Assembly (NCBI GenBank): GCA_018715025.1
Contig: DVMK01000212.1
Coordinates: 1 to 14,976, forward strand
Length of the DNA: 14,976 bases
Direction of reading: 5' to 3'
Source: Candidatus Caccousia avistercoris
Lineage (GTDB): Bacteria > Bacillota > Clostridia > Oscillospirales > Acutalibacteraceae
Under the pieces are notes generated by a model. It searched no databases, was not told the DNA's origin, and saw nothing but the letters and a program-made list of their open reading frames with translations. The first letter of the stretch is position 1. Each line of letters starts with the position of its first letter. Positions 1 through 5,933 of this stretch are shown piece by piece. The position numbers were made by a program, and so were the translations under genes.

Positions 1-180
1 ATCCACGGGCATTTCAGACGGGTCTAAACCGCCTCATTTACTACGATTTTACTACTGTTGAGTGAGCCTTGACACGCTGAAAGACCACGAAATGCCGAGA
101 TATGGGTACAGAGCCTGTCAATCGGGGCCTGCTCCCCTTGACCATACAACTGAATACAGACCGGCCATCTGCCGGGGCAA

Positions 181-213
181 CGCCATAGGTAACACAAACC
201 TGTGGCGTTTTTT
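181..213 (+). terminator. Intrinsic terminator
   Basis: The arms CGCCATAGGT (181-190) and ACCTGTGGCG (198-207) form a 10-bp stem with one T-G wobble and a 7-nt loop, followed at once by six T (208-213). It points to a plus-strand transcript arriving from the left edge; no coding gene for that transcript is seen in the window. Confidence 0.75.
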
Positions 214-457
214 ATGCCCTGCCGGGGGCACCCAAAACTGTATGAAAACGGGTGGGAAATCCCCTGTTTTTTCGCCTGTGAGCGGCGCAAACGAAGCCGC
301 CCATATCTTTTCCCTCATGGGAGGCCAGGCGGTGATAGTCCTGTAAAGGAAGTCCGCCTTTGCGGATGAATAATCAAGGGGCGGACAGCAAAGAATGCCG
401 CCCACCCCTCACTATGTTCCAAACAGAATACCAGCCGCCCACCGGCGGCCAGTGGAA

Positions 458-491
458 GCAGCAAGCCTTGAAAAGGATTTGCTGCTTTTTT
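458..491 (+). terminator. Intrinsic terminator
   Basis: GCAGCAA (458-464) pairs with TTGCTGC (479-485), the inner CCTT (466-469) pairs with AAGG (473-476), and six T follow (486-491). This is the second plus-strand terminator in the left 500 bases. The opposite strand has no T-run, so it does not serve the minus-strand yjdF gene. Confidence 0.75.
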
Positions 492-617
492 GCTGCCCGT
501 TTGCCTTCCCGGCCATTTCGCCCCTCTCCGGGTGTGGTAGTGAATGGGGGGAAACTTCCCCCGGCCAGCGGGCAGGCGGCGGCTTCTTCTCTGCAGCTGC
601 CTTCCGCTGCGGCGCGG

Positions 618-1034
618 CTATTTTCCCCGATGTTTGGCTTTTTTCTTTTCCTCCCGCAGGGCGTAGCGCCTTTCCCGCTCCGCTTCTTTCTGCTCCCGGT
701 TTTTCCGGTTCCGCTCCGTTTTGCCCTGTTCCTGCTGCAATTTCAGCGCCTGCTGCGCCTTTGTCCCAAAGCCCCGCTGCTCCAGCTGAGCGCGGATCCG
801 GCGCTGCAGCCGTTTGGGGTTGGTTCTGCGCTCCGGCCCGCTTTGGGCTTTCACCGGCGGACTGAAACACAGCCGGTTCCACTGGCGCAAGAAAAATTCG
901 TACACCTCATAGTCCTTCGGTTCTGCGCCGAAGGTGATTTTGCATACCTGGCAGGCTTCCCCGTCGGAGCGCTCGTACAGGCCGATCCAAAACGGCTCGT
1001 CGAACAGGATGGTGAGCCGGATCCTAACGGCCAT
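618..1034 (-). CDS. yjdF: YjdF family protein (DUF2992)
   Basis: A 138-residue protein recognised as YjdF/DUF2992 from its N-terminal half (beginning MAVRIRLTILFDEPFWIG, then a run ending in YEVYEFFLRQWNRLCF) and its very basic, charged helical tail (residues ~75-138, ending KKKAKHRGK). The biochemical role of YjdF is not established. In many Firmicutes its mRNA carries the yjdF riboswitch, which binds aza-aromatic compounds, so a link to handling such compounds is usually assumed. The ATG at 1034 was chosen because the conserved family sequence begins there; the frame is open further upstream but that part is not conserved-looking. The start lies inside the end of padR (11-nt overlap), so translation is probably coupled. 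There is no room for a riboswitch directly upstream, so control probably comes from the PadR promoter. No clear U-tract terminator follows. Confidence 0.85.
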   Translation of the reverse strand: MAVRIRLTILFDEPFWIGLYERSDGEACQVCKITFGAEPKDYEVYEFFLRQWNRLCFSPPVKAQSGPERRTNPKRLQRRIRAQLEQRGFGTKAQQALKLQQEQGKTERNRKNREQKEAERERRYALREEKKKAKHRGK

Positions 1035-1560
1035 GCGGGGCCTCCTCCAGCTGCCGGGAAAATCCGTCAAGCCATTTTGACAGCGCATCGTACAGAAGCC
1101 TTTGCTGGTCAAAAATAGTCTTTCCCACCAGAGGAAGCTGGTCGTATTCGGCAGCGTACCGCTCTGTGCTCTTTCTGCCTTGCTCTATGTTTTCCCGAAG
1201 CTTTTGCAGCAGGGCGAGCGCCTCTGGCTTTTCCAGCTTGTTGAGATTGGAAATCACCACGTTGAAGTCAAACGTCAGAGAAACCGGCTGCGCGGCGTGT
1301 TCCTCCATAAGCCTGCGGAAGCAGGCCCTTCCCTCGCCGGTGATGGAGTAAACCGCTTTCGGCGCAAGCCGCTCGCCTTTTACCACATCCTTGCGCAGCC
1401 AGCCCTTTTCCTCCAATTGAAGCACCTTGCGGTAGATGGAAGGGACGCTGATTCTTGTCCATCTGCTGAACTGGTGGTATTCCACATCCTTTTGTATTTC
1501 GTAAGCGCTCTGCGGTTTTTCCATTACCATACCCAAAATGATCAAATCAATGGACGGCAT
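1024..1560 (-). CDS. PadR-family transcriptional regulator
   Basis: A 178-residue regulator. Residues ~1-80 form the PadR winged helix: the N-terminus MPSIDLIILGMV, a recognition-helix region with VPSIYRKVLQLEEKGWL, and the wing reading KAVYSITGEGRACFRRLM. Residues ~90-172 are a helical dimerisation tail of the Vir_act_alpha_C type. PadR proteins repress by binding short palindromes, and several members are released by planar aromatic or drug-like ligands. The ATG at 1560 has an ideal AGGAGG site (1568-1573) 7 nt away. Two abutting palindromes cover its own promoter, so it very likely represses itself and the overlapping downstream yjdF. The ligand is unknown; an aromatic compound is a reasonable guess because of yjdF. 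Confidence 0.88.
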   Translation of the reverse strand: MPSIDLIILGMVMEKPQSAYEIQKDVEYHQFSRWTRISVPSIYRKVLQLEEKGWLRKDVVKGERLAPKAVYSITGEGRACFRRLMEEHAAQPVSLTFDFNVVISNLNKLEKPEALALLQKLRENIEQGRKSTERYAAEYDQLPLVGKTIFDQQRLLYDALSKWLDGFSRQLEEAPHGR

Positions 1561-1576
1561 TCCGTTCCCTCCTTTT

Positions 1577-1606
1577 ACTATTGTTAATAGTACTATTATT
1601 AATAGT
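1577..1606. promoter_or_regulatory. Twin palindromic operator (probable PadR site)
   Basis: Two directly abutting 15-bp palindromes, ACTATT-GTT-AATAGT (1577-1591) and ACTATT-ATT-AATAGT (1592-1606), have identical perfect 6-bp arms and differ only in the 3-nt centre. They cover the -10 box and most of the spacer of the padR promoter. Occlusion of RNA polymerase by the PadR product is the obvious reading; binding itself is inferred. Confidence 0.75.
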
Positions 1607-1615
1607 AAAAGTCAA
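1587..1615 (-). promoter_or_regulatory. padR-yjdF promoter
   Basis: Read on the minus strand, -35 TTGACT (1610-1615), a 17-nt spacer and -10 TACTAT (1587-1592) make a good sigma-A type promoter. The expected transcript start is near 1580, leaving a short leader with the AGGAGG ribosome site. Confidence 0.75.
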
Positions 1616-1766
1616 GAGGGAAATGCGGCCGGGCTGGCTGAGAAAAAGACGGCAGGCTGTGGGCGTGCTCCCGTGCCTGCAAGGGGTGCCAGAACGGCGC
1701 AGGCGCAAAGGAATAAGAGAAACCCTGAAAAGAATGTGCAGAACACGGCGGTGTGCGCCCGGCCAG

Positions 1767-1797
1767 GGCGGCGTGCCGCCTTTCTCTTTATTTTTTT
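1767..1797 (+). terminator. Hairpin plus T-rich tract in plus-strand orientation
   Basis: GGCGGC (1767-1772) and GCCGCC (1775-1780) are followed on the plus strand by TTTCTCTTTATTTTTTT (1781-1797). In form this is a terminator for plus-strand transcription, but every gene here is on the minus strand and no plus-strand transcript unit is apparent. The 2-nt centre forces a smaller stem with a 4-nt loop. On the minus strand the hairpin sits just after the mscS stop without a T-run. Confidence 0.3.
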
Positions 1798-2624
1798 GCA
1801 GGGGAAGAGGGGCTTTCTGTGGGAAGGTGAACGTCCAGCTGGGGGAAGGGGATGTGAAGGCCCGCTTCGTCAAAGGCGGGCTTTACTTTTTCCTGCATAG
1901 AGTAGTAAACGTCCCAGTAAACCTCAATTTTGCACCATACCTTTACCACCAGGGCGACGGCGCTGTCCTGGTACTCGCCCACCGCAATGAGAGGGGCCGG
2001 ATCCTTTTCAATCCGTTCCTCCTCGCTGCACAGGCGCTGCAGCACCGCTTTGGCGGCGGCAATGTCGTCGTCATAGGCTATGGTGTAGGTAAGGTCGAGC
2101 CGCCTTGTTTTCATGGCGGTAAAGTTGGTGATCACAGAGGTCATTACCTTGGAGTTGGGGATGATGGTCTCTTTGTTGTCAAAGGTGCGCAGGGAGGTGT
2201 ACATGATCTCAATCCGCTCCACCGTGCCCTCGATCCCTTCCGCCGGAATGGAAAGGTAGTCGCCTACCCGGAAGGGATGGGTGAAAATAATCTGCGCGCC
2301 GCTGGCCACGTTGCTCAGGCTGTCCTTCAGGGCAAGGCCGGCCGTTACCCCGGCCGCCGCCAGCGCCGCAATGAGGGAGGAAACGTCAACCCCCAGCTGC
2401 GCCAGCGCCATAAGGGCCACAATCACCTTGAGAGAAGCGTTGACCAGCGAGATGAGAAAGCTGGAAATGCCCGCGTCTGTTTTTGCCCGGGCCATGGCCC
2501 GTTTGACAAACCGAGTTACCGCGCCGGAAAGCCACCAGCCCACCCCGAAAATAACAGCCGCCCCCGCTGCCCTGGGCAGCAGGGACAGAAGCCAGCTGAC
2601 AAAATCTGTCCAAAAATTATCCAT
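1788..2624 (-). CDS. mscS: Small-conductance mechanosensitive channel (MscS family)
   Basis: A 278-residue MscS-type channel, close to the usual length for the minimal family. Three membrane helices lie at about residues 10-32, 55-78 and 83-112. The third is the Ala/Gly-rich pore helix (AALAAAGVTAGLALKDSLSN) leading into the conserved IIFTHPFRVGD start of the beta domain. The beta-domain motif IPNSKVMTSVITNF and the alpha/beta C-terminal domain (~175-265) follow, with a short SPSSPAKK tail. It opens under membrane tension to release solutes during hypo-osmotic shock. The ATG at 2624 has a GGGAGG site (minus strand) about 12 nt upstream. This ribosome site directly abuts the U-tract of the ptsI terminator, so there is little room for a private promoter and expression may depend on read-through from pts. 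A GGCGGC/GCCGCC hairpin lies just after the stop but lacks a T-run in this direction. Confidence 0.92.
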   Translation of the reverse strand: MDNFWTDFVSWLLSLLPRAAGAAVIFGVGWWLSGAVTRFVKRAMARAKTDAGISSFLISLVNASLKVIVALMALAQLGVDVSSLIAALAAAGVTAGLALKDSLSNVASGAQIIFTHPFRVGDYLSIPAEGIEGTVERIEIMYTSLRTFDNKETIIPNSKVMTSVITNFTAMKTRRLDLTYTIAYDDDIAAAKAVLQRLCSEEERIEKDPAPLIAVGEYQDSAVALVVKVWCKIEVYWDVYYSMQEKVKPAFDEAGLHIPFPQLDVHLPTESPSSPAKK

Positions 2625-2643
2625 AGCTTACAATTTCCTCCCT

Positions 2644-2678
2644 AAAAGAGCAGGGCGCTGCCGGAAGCAGCGCCCTGC
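2644..2678 (-). terminator. Intrinsic terminator after ptsI
   Basis: On the minus strand a perfect 12-bp stem (arms 2667-2678 and 2650-2661, GCAGGGCGCTGC type) with a 5-nt loop is followed by TCTTTTA. It lies 33 nt after the ptsI stop and its T-tract ends against the mscS ribosome site, so it probably reduces rather than separates mscS expression. Confidence 0.8.
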
Positions 2679-2710
2679 AGCCGCATTTTCGCAGGGGCGG
2701 CCCTCTGTCT

Positions 2711-4336
2711 CTACACGGTCAGGGTGCACACCCGTTCCCGCAGGGGAAGCACCATGCCCGGGGGAACGGAAAGGGAGGAGATCCCCATGGAGAGAAGGGC
2801 GCCCGTCATGGCCAGGTCGCCGGCCAGGTCGCCGCAGATCCCCGCGGGGATCCCCGCCGCCCGGGCGTTTTCCAGCGTCATGCGCAGAAGCGCCAGCACA
2901 GCCGGGTGGCGGGCGTCGTAAAAGGGCCCCAGCCGCCCGTTCTGCCGGTCGGCCGCCAGCGTGTACTGGGTCAGGTCGTTGGTGCCTATGCTGAAAAAGT
3001 CGGCTTCCCCGGCAAGCTCTGCGCTGAGCAGGGCGGCGGCCGGCGTTTCCACCATAATGCCCAGCGGCACGTGCTCTGCCATGGGCACGCCCTGGGCGCG
3101 AAGCCCTTCCCGGGCGGCCTGAGCCTCCCGCTTTACCTCCTGCAGCTCCCACAGGGAGGCGATCATGGGCGCCATAATGGAAACCGGCCCCAGGGCCGAA
3201 GCCCGGTACAGGGCCCTGAGCTGGGTGCGCAGCAGCTCCCGGTCGGCCAGGCACAGGCGCACGGCGCGAAGCCCCAGGGCCGGGTTTTCCTCCTGTTCCA
3301 TGGGCAGCCAGGGGGCCTGCTTGTCCGCCCCAAGGTCAATGGTGCGGAAGGTGACGGGCCTGCCCTGCATGGCCTCCACGGCGGCGCGGTACACAGAAAA
3401 AAGCTCTTCCTCGCTGGGGCGGTGCGCGCTGCCCAGGTACTGGAACTCTGTGCGGAACAGGCCTATGCCTTCCGCATCGTTTTCTACGGCGGCGCGGCAG
3501 TCCTCAATGGAACCGGCATTGGCCAGCAGGGAAATTTTCTTCCCGTTTTTGGTCTGGGCCGGCTTCCCCCGCCAGCGCTCCAGCTCCCGGCGGCGCGCCT
3601 CCAAATCCATCCCCTTTTCCTGGATATGGGCGCGCACCTCCTCGGTGGGCTCCAGCCAGAACATTCCTTCGCCGCCGTCTACCGCCGCCTGCCTGCCGTC
3701 CAGCTCTTCCGAAAGGACGCCCCCCAGGCAAACCACACAGGGGATGCCCATGGTGCGGGCCAGGATGGCGGTGTGGGAATTCTGCGAGCCCTCGGCGGTG
3801 ACAATGGCCAGCAGCTTTGTCTTGTCCAGACGGATGGTTTCGCTGGGGCAGAGGTCCTGGGCCCCCAGAATGACCGGGAAGGGCAGCGAAAGCTGCGGCT
3901 CTTCCTCGCCGCGCAGCAGCCGAAGCAACCGTAGGCTGATGTCCTGCACGTCTGCCGATCTGGCCTGCATGTAAGGGGACTGCATCGCCAGGAAGGCTTC
4001 GGAAAAAGTGCGGGAAACCTCCTCCACCGCCTGCTCTGCCCCGGCGCCCTTCTGCCGGATGGCATCCTTGACGGCGTCCAGAAAATCCTCGTCCTGCAGC
4101 ATCATGCGGTGGATTTCAAACACCTGGGCGCATTCCTCGCCGGCCTGCGCCAGCGTTTCCCGGCAGAGCTCCTGCAGCTGGAGATCCGCCTGGCTGAGGG
4201 CCGACTGAAAACGCAGCAGCTCGCTTTCCGGCGTTCCCGCCTGGCGGCCCTGTCTTGCCGGGCCGCCCCGACGGAAGTACAGAAATACCCCGGCGGCGGT
4301 TCCGGCGCTGGCGGCTGTCCCTTGTAAAGCCAGCAT
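2711..4336 (-). CDS. ptsI: Phosphoenolpyruvate-protein phosphotransferase (PTS Enzyme I)
   Basis: A 541-residue Enzyme I, the cytoplasmic enzyme that takes phosphate from phosphoenolpyruvate and passes it to HPr, starting all PTS sugar uptake. The phospho-histidine is His188 in GSQNSHTAILART. The PEP-binding barrel shows GIGLFRTEFQYL (Arg295), FRTIDLGADKQ (Arg331, Asp334), NPALGLRAVR (Arg357), FFSIGTNDLTQYTLAADR (~447-464) and the catalytic Cys501 in GICGDLAGD. Both catalytic positions fall where they do in the E. coli enzyme (189 and 502). The C-terminus stops soon after the final barrel motif (SSLSVPP), about 35 residues shorter than the classical ~575-residue enzymes. A G-rich site (AGGGGGATG) precedes the ATG at 4336; a competing ATG at 4343 is out of frame. 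It follows ptsH by 16 nt in the same operon. Confidence 0.95.
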   Translation of the reverse strand: MLALQGTAASAGTAAGVFLYFRRGGPARQGRQAGTPESELLRFQSALSQADLQLQELCRETLAQAGEECAQVFEIHRMMLQDEDFLDAVKDAIRQKGAGAEQAVEEVSRTFSEAFLAMQSPYMQARSADVQDISLRLLRLLRGEEEPQLSLPFPVILGAQDLCPSETIRLDKTKLLAIVTAEGSQNSHTAILARTMGIPCVVCLGGVLSEELDGRQAAVDGGEGMFWLEPTEEVRAHIQEKGMDLEARRRELERWRGKPAQTKNGKKISLLANAGSIEDCRAAVENDAEGIGLFRTEFQYLGSAHRPSEEELFSVYRAAVEAMQGRPVTFRTIDLGADKQAPWLPMEQEENPALGLRAVRLCLADRELLRTQLRALYRASALGPVSIMAPMIASLWELQEVKREAQAAREGLRAQGVPMAEHVPLGIMVETPAAALLSAELAGEADFFSIGTNDLTQYTLAADRQNGRLGPFYDARHPAVLALLRMTLENARAAGIPAGICGDLAGDLAMTGALLSMGISSLSVPPGMVLPLRERVCTLTV

Positions 4337-4352
4337 GGCTCATCCCCCTTTT

Positions 4353-4610
4353 TTAAAGGTTATGTACGGCAAAATTCTGAAGGGCCTGCAGCGCTTCCTG
4401 CTCGTCCTCCCCCGAGACGGTGAACATTACCTCTTCGCCCTGCTGAACGTCCAGCCCAAGAAGGGAAAAAAGCTTCTTTCCGTCGGCGCTTCGCCCGTCC
4501 TTTTCCACTGAGACCGCACTGGAAAAGCGTTTGCATTCCTTCACGAGAAGGCCGGCGGGGCGGGCGTGCAGCCCTTCCTCTGCGCCAATCACATGTGAAA
4601 ATTTCATCAT
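4353..4610 (-). CDS. ptsH: HPr family phosphocarrier protein, Lys at the Ser46 position
   Basis: An 85-residue HPr with the active histidine His15 in GLHARPAG and the family fold through the final helix (GEDEQEALQALQNF). It receives phosphate from Enzyme I, encoded 16 nt downstream. Aligning the segment SADGKKLFSLLGLDVQQG with E. coli SASAKSLFKLQTLGLTQG places Lys, not Ser, at position 46, the residue that HPr kinase phosphorylates in Firmicutes for carbon catabolite control. A serine lies three residues later, at the position of residue 49. This HPr therefore may not take part in CcpA signalling by the usual route. The start is uncertain: ATG at 4610 or 4607 fits the family best, while an in-frame ATG at 4619 overlaps the preceding stop as ATGA and would add three residues. 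No strong ribosome site is seen for any of them. Confidence 0.93.
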   Translation of the reverse strand: MMKFSHVIGAEEGLHARPAGLLVKECKRFSSAVSVEKDGRSADGKKLFSLLGLDVQQGEEVMFTVSGEDEQEALQALQNFAVHNL

Positions 4611-4615
4611 GAGTA

Positions 4616-4942
4616 TCATCTCGCTTTGTTCTGGAATTCCTTGCCGGATCCTCCGGCGATAGGTACAGTATAGCAAATCGGCAGGAAAAAATCCATCCTT
4701 CCCGTCGCGGGAAAAGGGAAAAACAGCCTGCCGCTGGGGGAACGCTGCTTTTTTTCGTTCCGCCACAGCCGGTAAGCGGCGCACAGGCCCAGCAGGAAGA
4801 GGCACACAAGAGCCGCGGCACCCTCCAGAAGAACGGCGGTCTGGCCGGCAAAGCCGGAAAACGCCTCCACCCCCAGGGCCGCCGTTGCGCAGACAAGCAC
4901 CACCGAGGCGGCGATGGAAAGGAAAAAGAAAAATTTTTTCAT
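4616..4942 (-). CDS. Small two-helix membrane protein, unknown function
   Basis: A 108-residue protein that I do not recognise. It starts MKKFFFF and has two strongly hydrophobic segments, about residues 4-26 and 36-58. These are followed by a basic stretch (RLWRNEKKQR) that should be cytoplasmic, and a less ordered tail. The ATG at 4942 overlaps the stop of the upstream HAD gene as ATGA, which supports translation and the start choice. Its stop overlaps a possible ptsH start in the same ATGA manner, so HAD phosphatase, this protein, HPr and Enzyme I could be one operon. The last ~45 residues run through a possible ptsH promoter and may be poorly conserved. With no homology to lean on, I infer only membrane location. 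Confidence 0.6.
   Translation of the reverse strand: MKKFFFFLSIAASVVLVCATAALGVEAFSGFAGQTAVLLEGAAALVCLFLLGLCAAYRLWRNEKKQRSPSGRLFFPFPATGRMDFFLPICYTVPIAGGSGKEFQNKAR
4667..4695 (-). promoter_or_regulatory. Possible internal promoter for ptsHI
   Basis: On the minus strand TGGATT (4690-4695), a 17-nt spacer and TATACT (4667-4672) lie about 60 nt upstream of ptsH, inside the 3' part of the small membrane-protein gene. The -10 is good and the -35 matches consensus in only three positions. A GCCGG/CCGGC hairpin (4643-4657) would fall in the leader. Confidence 0.4.
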
Positions 4943-5583
4943 GCGTCCGTCCCCAGCAGGAGGGAGCGCATCTCCTGAATAGAGCTGCAGCGAAGGTCGG
5001 CGCCGCATTCGCTGTAAAAATGGTTCGGGTCGAAAAGGAACCCGGCGATGCCAGCGTTCTGCCCGGCCAGCACGTCAATGTCCCGGTCGCCCATCATGAC
5101 GGCTTCCCGGCTGGGGATGTGATGTTTCTGCAGAAGGTACTGAATGGCGTCCGGGGCGGGCTTGGAGGGGAAGTGATCCTCGGCGGTGACGGCGTCCAGG
5201 AACAGCCCGTCCATCTGAAAGGCTTTCAGGTGCGAAAAGGCGGAGGCGCCCCGGTGGGTGTACAGGTAATGGACGCCGCCCCGGGCCTGCAGATCCCGCA
5301 GAAGCTGCGGGATCCCCTCGTAGGGCTGCACCAGCTCCTGGCTGTCTTCCGTTTCATGGCGCTGGTACCGTTCCCCCAGGTTCCCCAGGGCTTCCAGGTT
5401 GGGAAAAGCGTCCTGAAAGTGCTGAATGGCCTGCGTGACAGAGCGCTTCATCCAGAAAAAAATTTCTTCATAAGGCGGTTCGCAGCCGCATTCCGCCAAA
5501 GCCCTCTGCATGGCTCTGGTCATGTGAGGGTAGGTGTTGAACAGGGTCCCATCAAAATCCCATAAATAATGATGAAAGAGCAA
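4939..5583 (-). CDS. HAD-superfamily phosphatase (Gph/PGP-like)
   Basis: A 214-residue soluble HAD hydrolase. Motif I is WDFDGTLFNTY, with nucleophile Asp9 and acid/base Asp11. Motif II is the Thr in YLYTHRG, motif III the Lys in FPSKPAPDAI, and motif IV GDRDIDVLAGQNAG. A helical C1 cap lies between motifs I and II (residues ~18-85). This matches phosphoglycolate-phosphatase-like enzymes; the substrate cannot be read from sequence. I place the start at TTG 5583, because AAGGAG (5589-5594) sits 5 nt upstream and the protein then begins just before motif I. The ATG at 5607 and the one at 5661 would lie at or upstream of the predicted transcript start near 5608. It is the first gene of the run leading into ptsHI and overlaps the next gene by ATGA. 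Confidence 0.88.
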   Translation of the reverse strand: MLFHHYLWDFDGTLFNTYPHMTRAMQRALAECGCEPPYEEIFFWMKRSVTQAIQHFQDAFPNLEALGNLGERYQRHETEDSQELVQPYEGIPQLLRDLQARGGVHYLYTHRGASAFSHLKAFQMDGLFLDAVTAEDHFPSKPAPDAIQYLLQKHHIPSREAVMMGDRDIDVLAGQNAGIAGFLFDPNHFYSECGADLRCSSIQEMRSLLLGTDA

Positions 5584-5614
5584 GGCTTCTCCTTCTTTCC
5601 TTTTCATTTCCTCT

Positions 5615-5643
5615 ATTATGGCATGGAACCCAGGAAAGGTCAA
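5615..5643 (-). promoter_or_regulatory. Promoter of the HAD-pts run
   Basis: On the minus strand TTGACC (5638-5643), a 17-nt spacer and CATAAT (5615-5620): five of six consensus bases in each box. The predicted transcript start near 5608 is what decides for the TTG start of the HAD gene. It is back-to-back with the plus-strand promoter at 5683-5711. Confidence 0.75.
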
Positions 5644-5682
5644 GGCCGCCCGCGTTCCCACTTGCCGGGGGCGTCCGGCGGC

Positions 5683-5711
5683 TTGCTTTTCTCCTGGGTT
5701 TGCTTTATACT
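5683..5711 (+). promoter_or_regulatory. Promoter of the MBL-fold gene fragment
   Basis: TTGCTT (5683-5688), a 17-nt spacer and TATACT (5706-5711). It lies 59 nt upstream of the ATG of the truncated metallo-beta-lactamase-fold gene, so transcription of the remnant region probably still occurs. Confidence 0.65.
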
Positions 5712-5770
5712 ATCCGCAGAATCAGAACGCGCCGCAGCGATGCTTTGGCAGGAAAGGGGAAAACGCCGTC

Positions 5771-5929
5771 ATGGAGGACTGGTTTACCATCGACCGCATC
5801 GATAAAGACACCTACAGCATCAGCGAATACCGCCATTGGGAGGAAACGCACTGCTATTTGCTGAACGGCAGCGAGCGAAGCCGCCGGGCGGCCCTTTCCC
5901 AAAGCGATGGAACAACAGAGGGAGGCTGA
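5771..5929 (+). pseudogene. 5' fragment of an MBL-fold metallohydrolase gene
   Basis: The frame from ATG 5771 gives 52 residues. The first ~36 (MEDWFTIDRIDKDTYSIS, then YRHWEETHCYLLNGSER) match, from memory, the N-terminus of clostridial MBL-fold hydrolases, in which the sequence normally continues ALLIDTGLG and on to the HxHxDH zinc site. Here it switches after about 5878 to an unrelated tail (SRRAALSQSDGTTEGG) and stops. The zinc ligands and about 200 residues are missing, so no active enzyme can be made. The promoter, start codon and a purine-rich ribosome site (AAAGGGG about 10 nt upstream) are intact, which suggests a deletion joining this head to the next fragment. Confidence 0.75.
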
Positions 5930-5933
5930 AAAT

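Larger units (their letters stand above)
1..617. other. Gene-free structured region, possible mobile-element remnant
   Basis: I see no convincing protein gene here. Open frames on both strands run straight through stem-loops and two intrinsic terminators, so they are unlikely to be translated. Visible structure on the plus strand: TTGACA (69-74) can pair with TGTCAA (116-121); GGGG/CCCC hairpin at 125-138; CCGGC/GCCGG hairpin at 161-175; a terminator at 181-213; mutually exclusive stems at 352-386 (TCCGC/GCGGA at 353-366 versus GTCCGCC/GGCGGAC at 352-386); a second terminator at 458-491; and a GGGGGAA/TTCCCCC hairpin at 547-562. From memory, similar sequence recurs near the ends of integrative conjugative elements in gut Firmicutes. 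That association is inference, and I see no recombinase, relaxase or att repeat in the window. Confidence 0.5.

Noticed and set aside
62..346. 94-codon plus-strand open frame near the left edge
   Set aside because: It contains the 181-213 terminator stem and several other hairpins, so the DNA reads as structured RNA or non-coding rather than protein. Similar translated sequence in databases would only mirror DNA conservation.
360..1118. 252-codon plus-strand open frame, and an overlapping 156-codon frame at 395-865
   Set aside because: They run through the intrinsic terminator at 458-491 and are antisense to yjdF and the padR 3' end. The composition is that of a GC-rich shadow frame.
1561..1620. 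A yjdF riboswitch upstream of padR-yjdF
   Set aside because: The leader between the predicted transcript start (~1580) and the ATG at 1560 is only about 20 nt, far too short for the riboswitch.
1581..2645. 354-codon plus-strand open frame
   Set aside because: Antisense to mscS, which has clear family motifs; no ribosome site or recognisable domain on the plus strand.
2906..3974. Long plus-strand frames opposite ptsI
   Set aside because: Shadow frames in GC-rich DNA; ptsI on the minus strand has all catalytic motifs.
5584..5661. Longer HAD protein starting at ATG 5661 or ATG 5607
   Set aside because: ATG 5661 lies upstream of the -35 box, and ATG 5607 lies at the predicted transcript start without a ribosome site. 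TTG 5583 with AAGGAG fits better.
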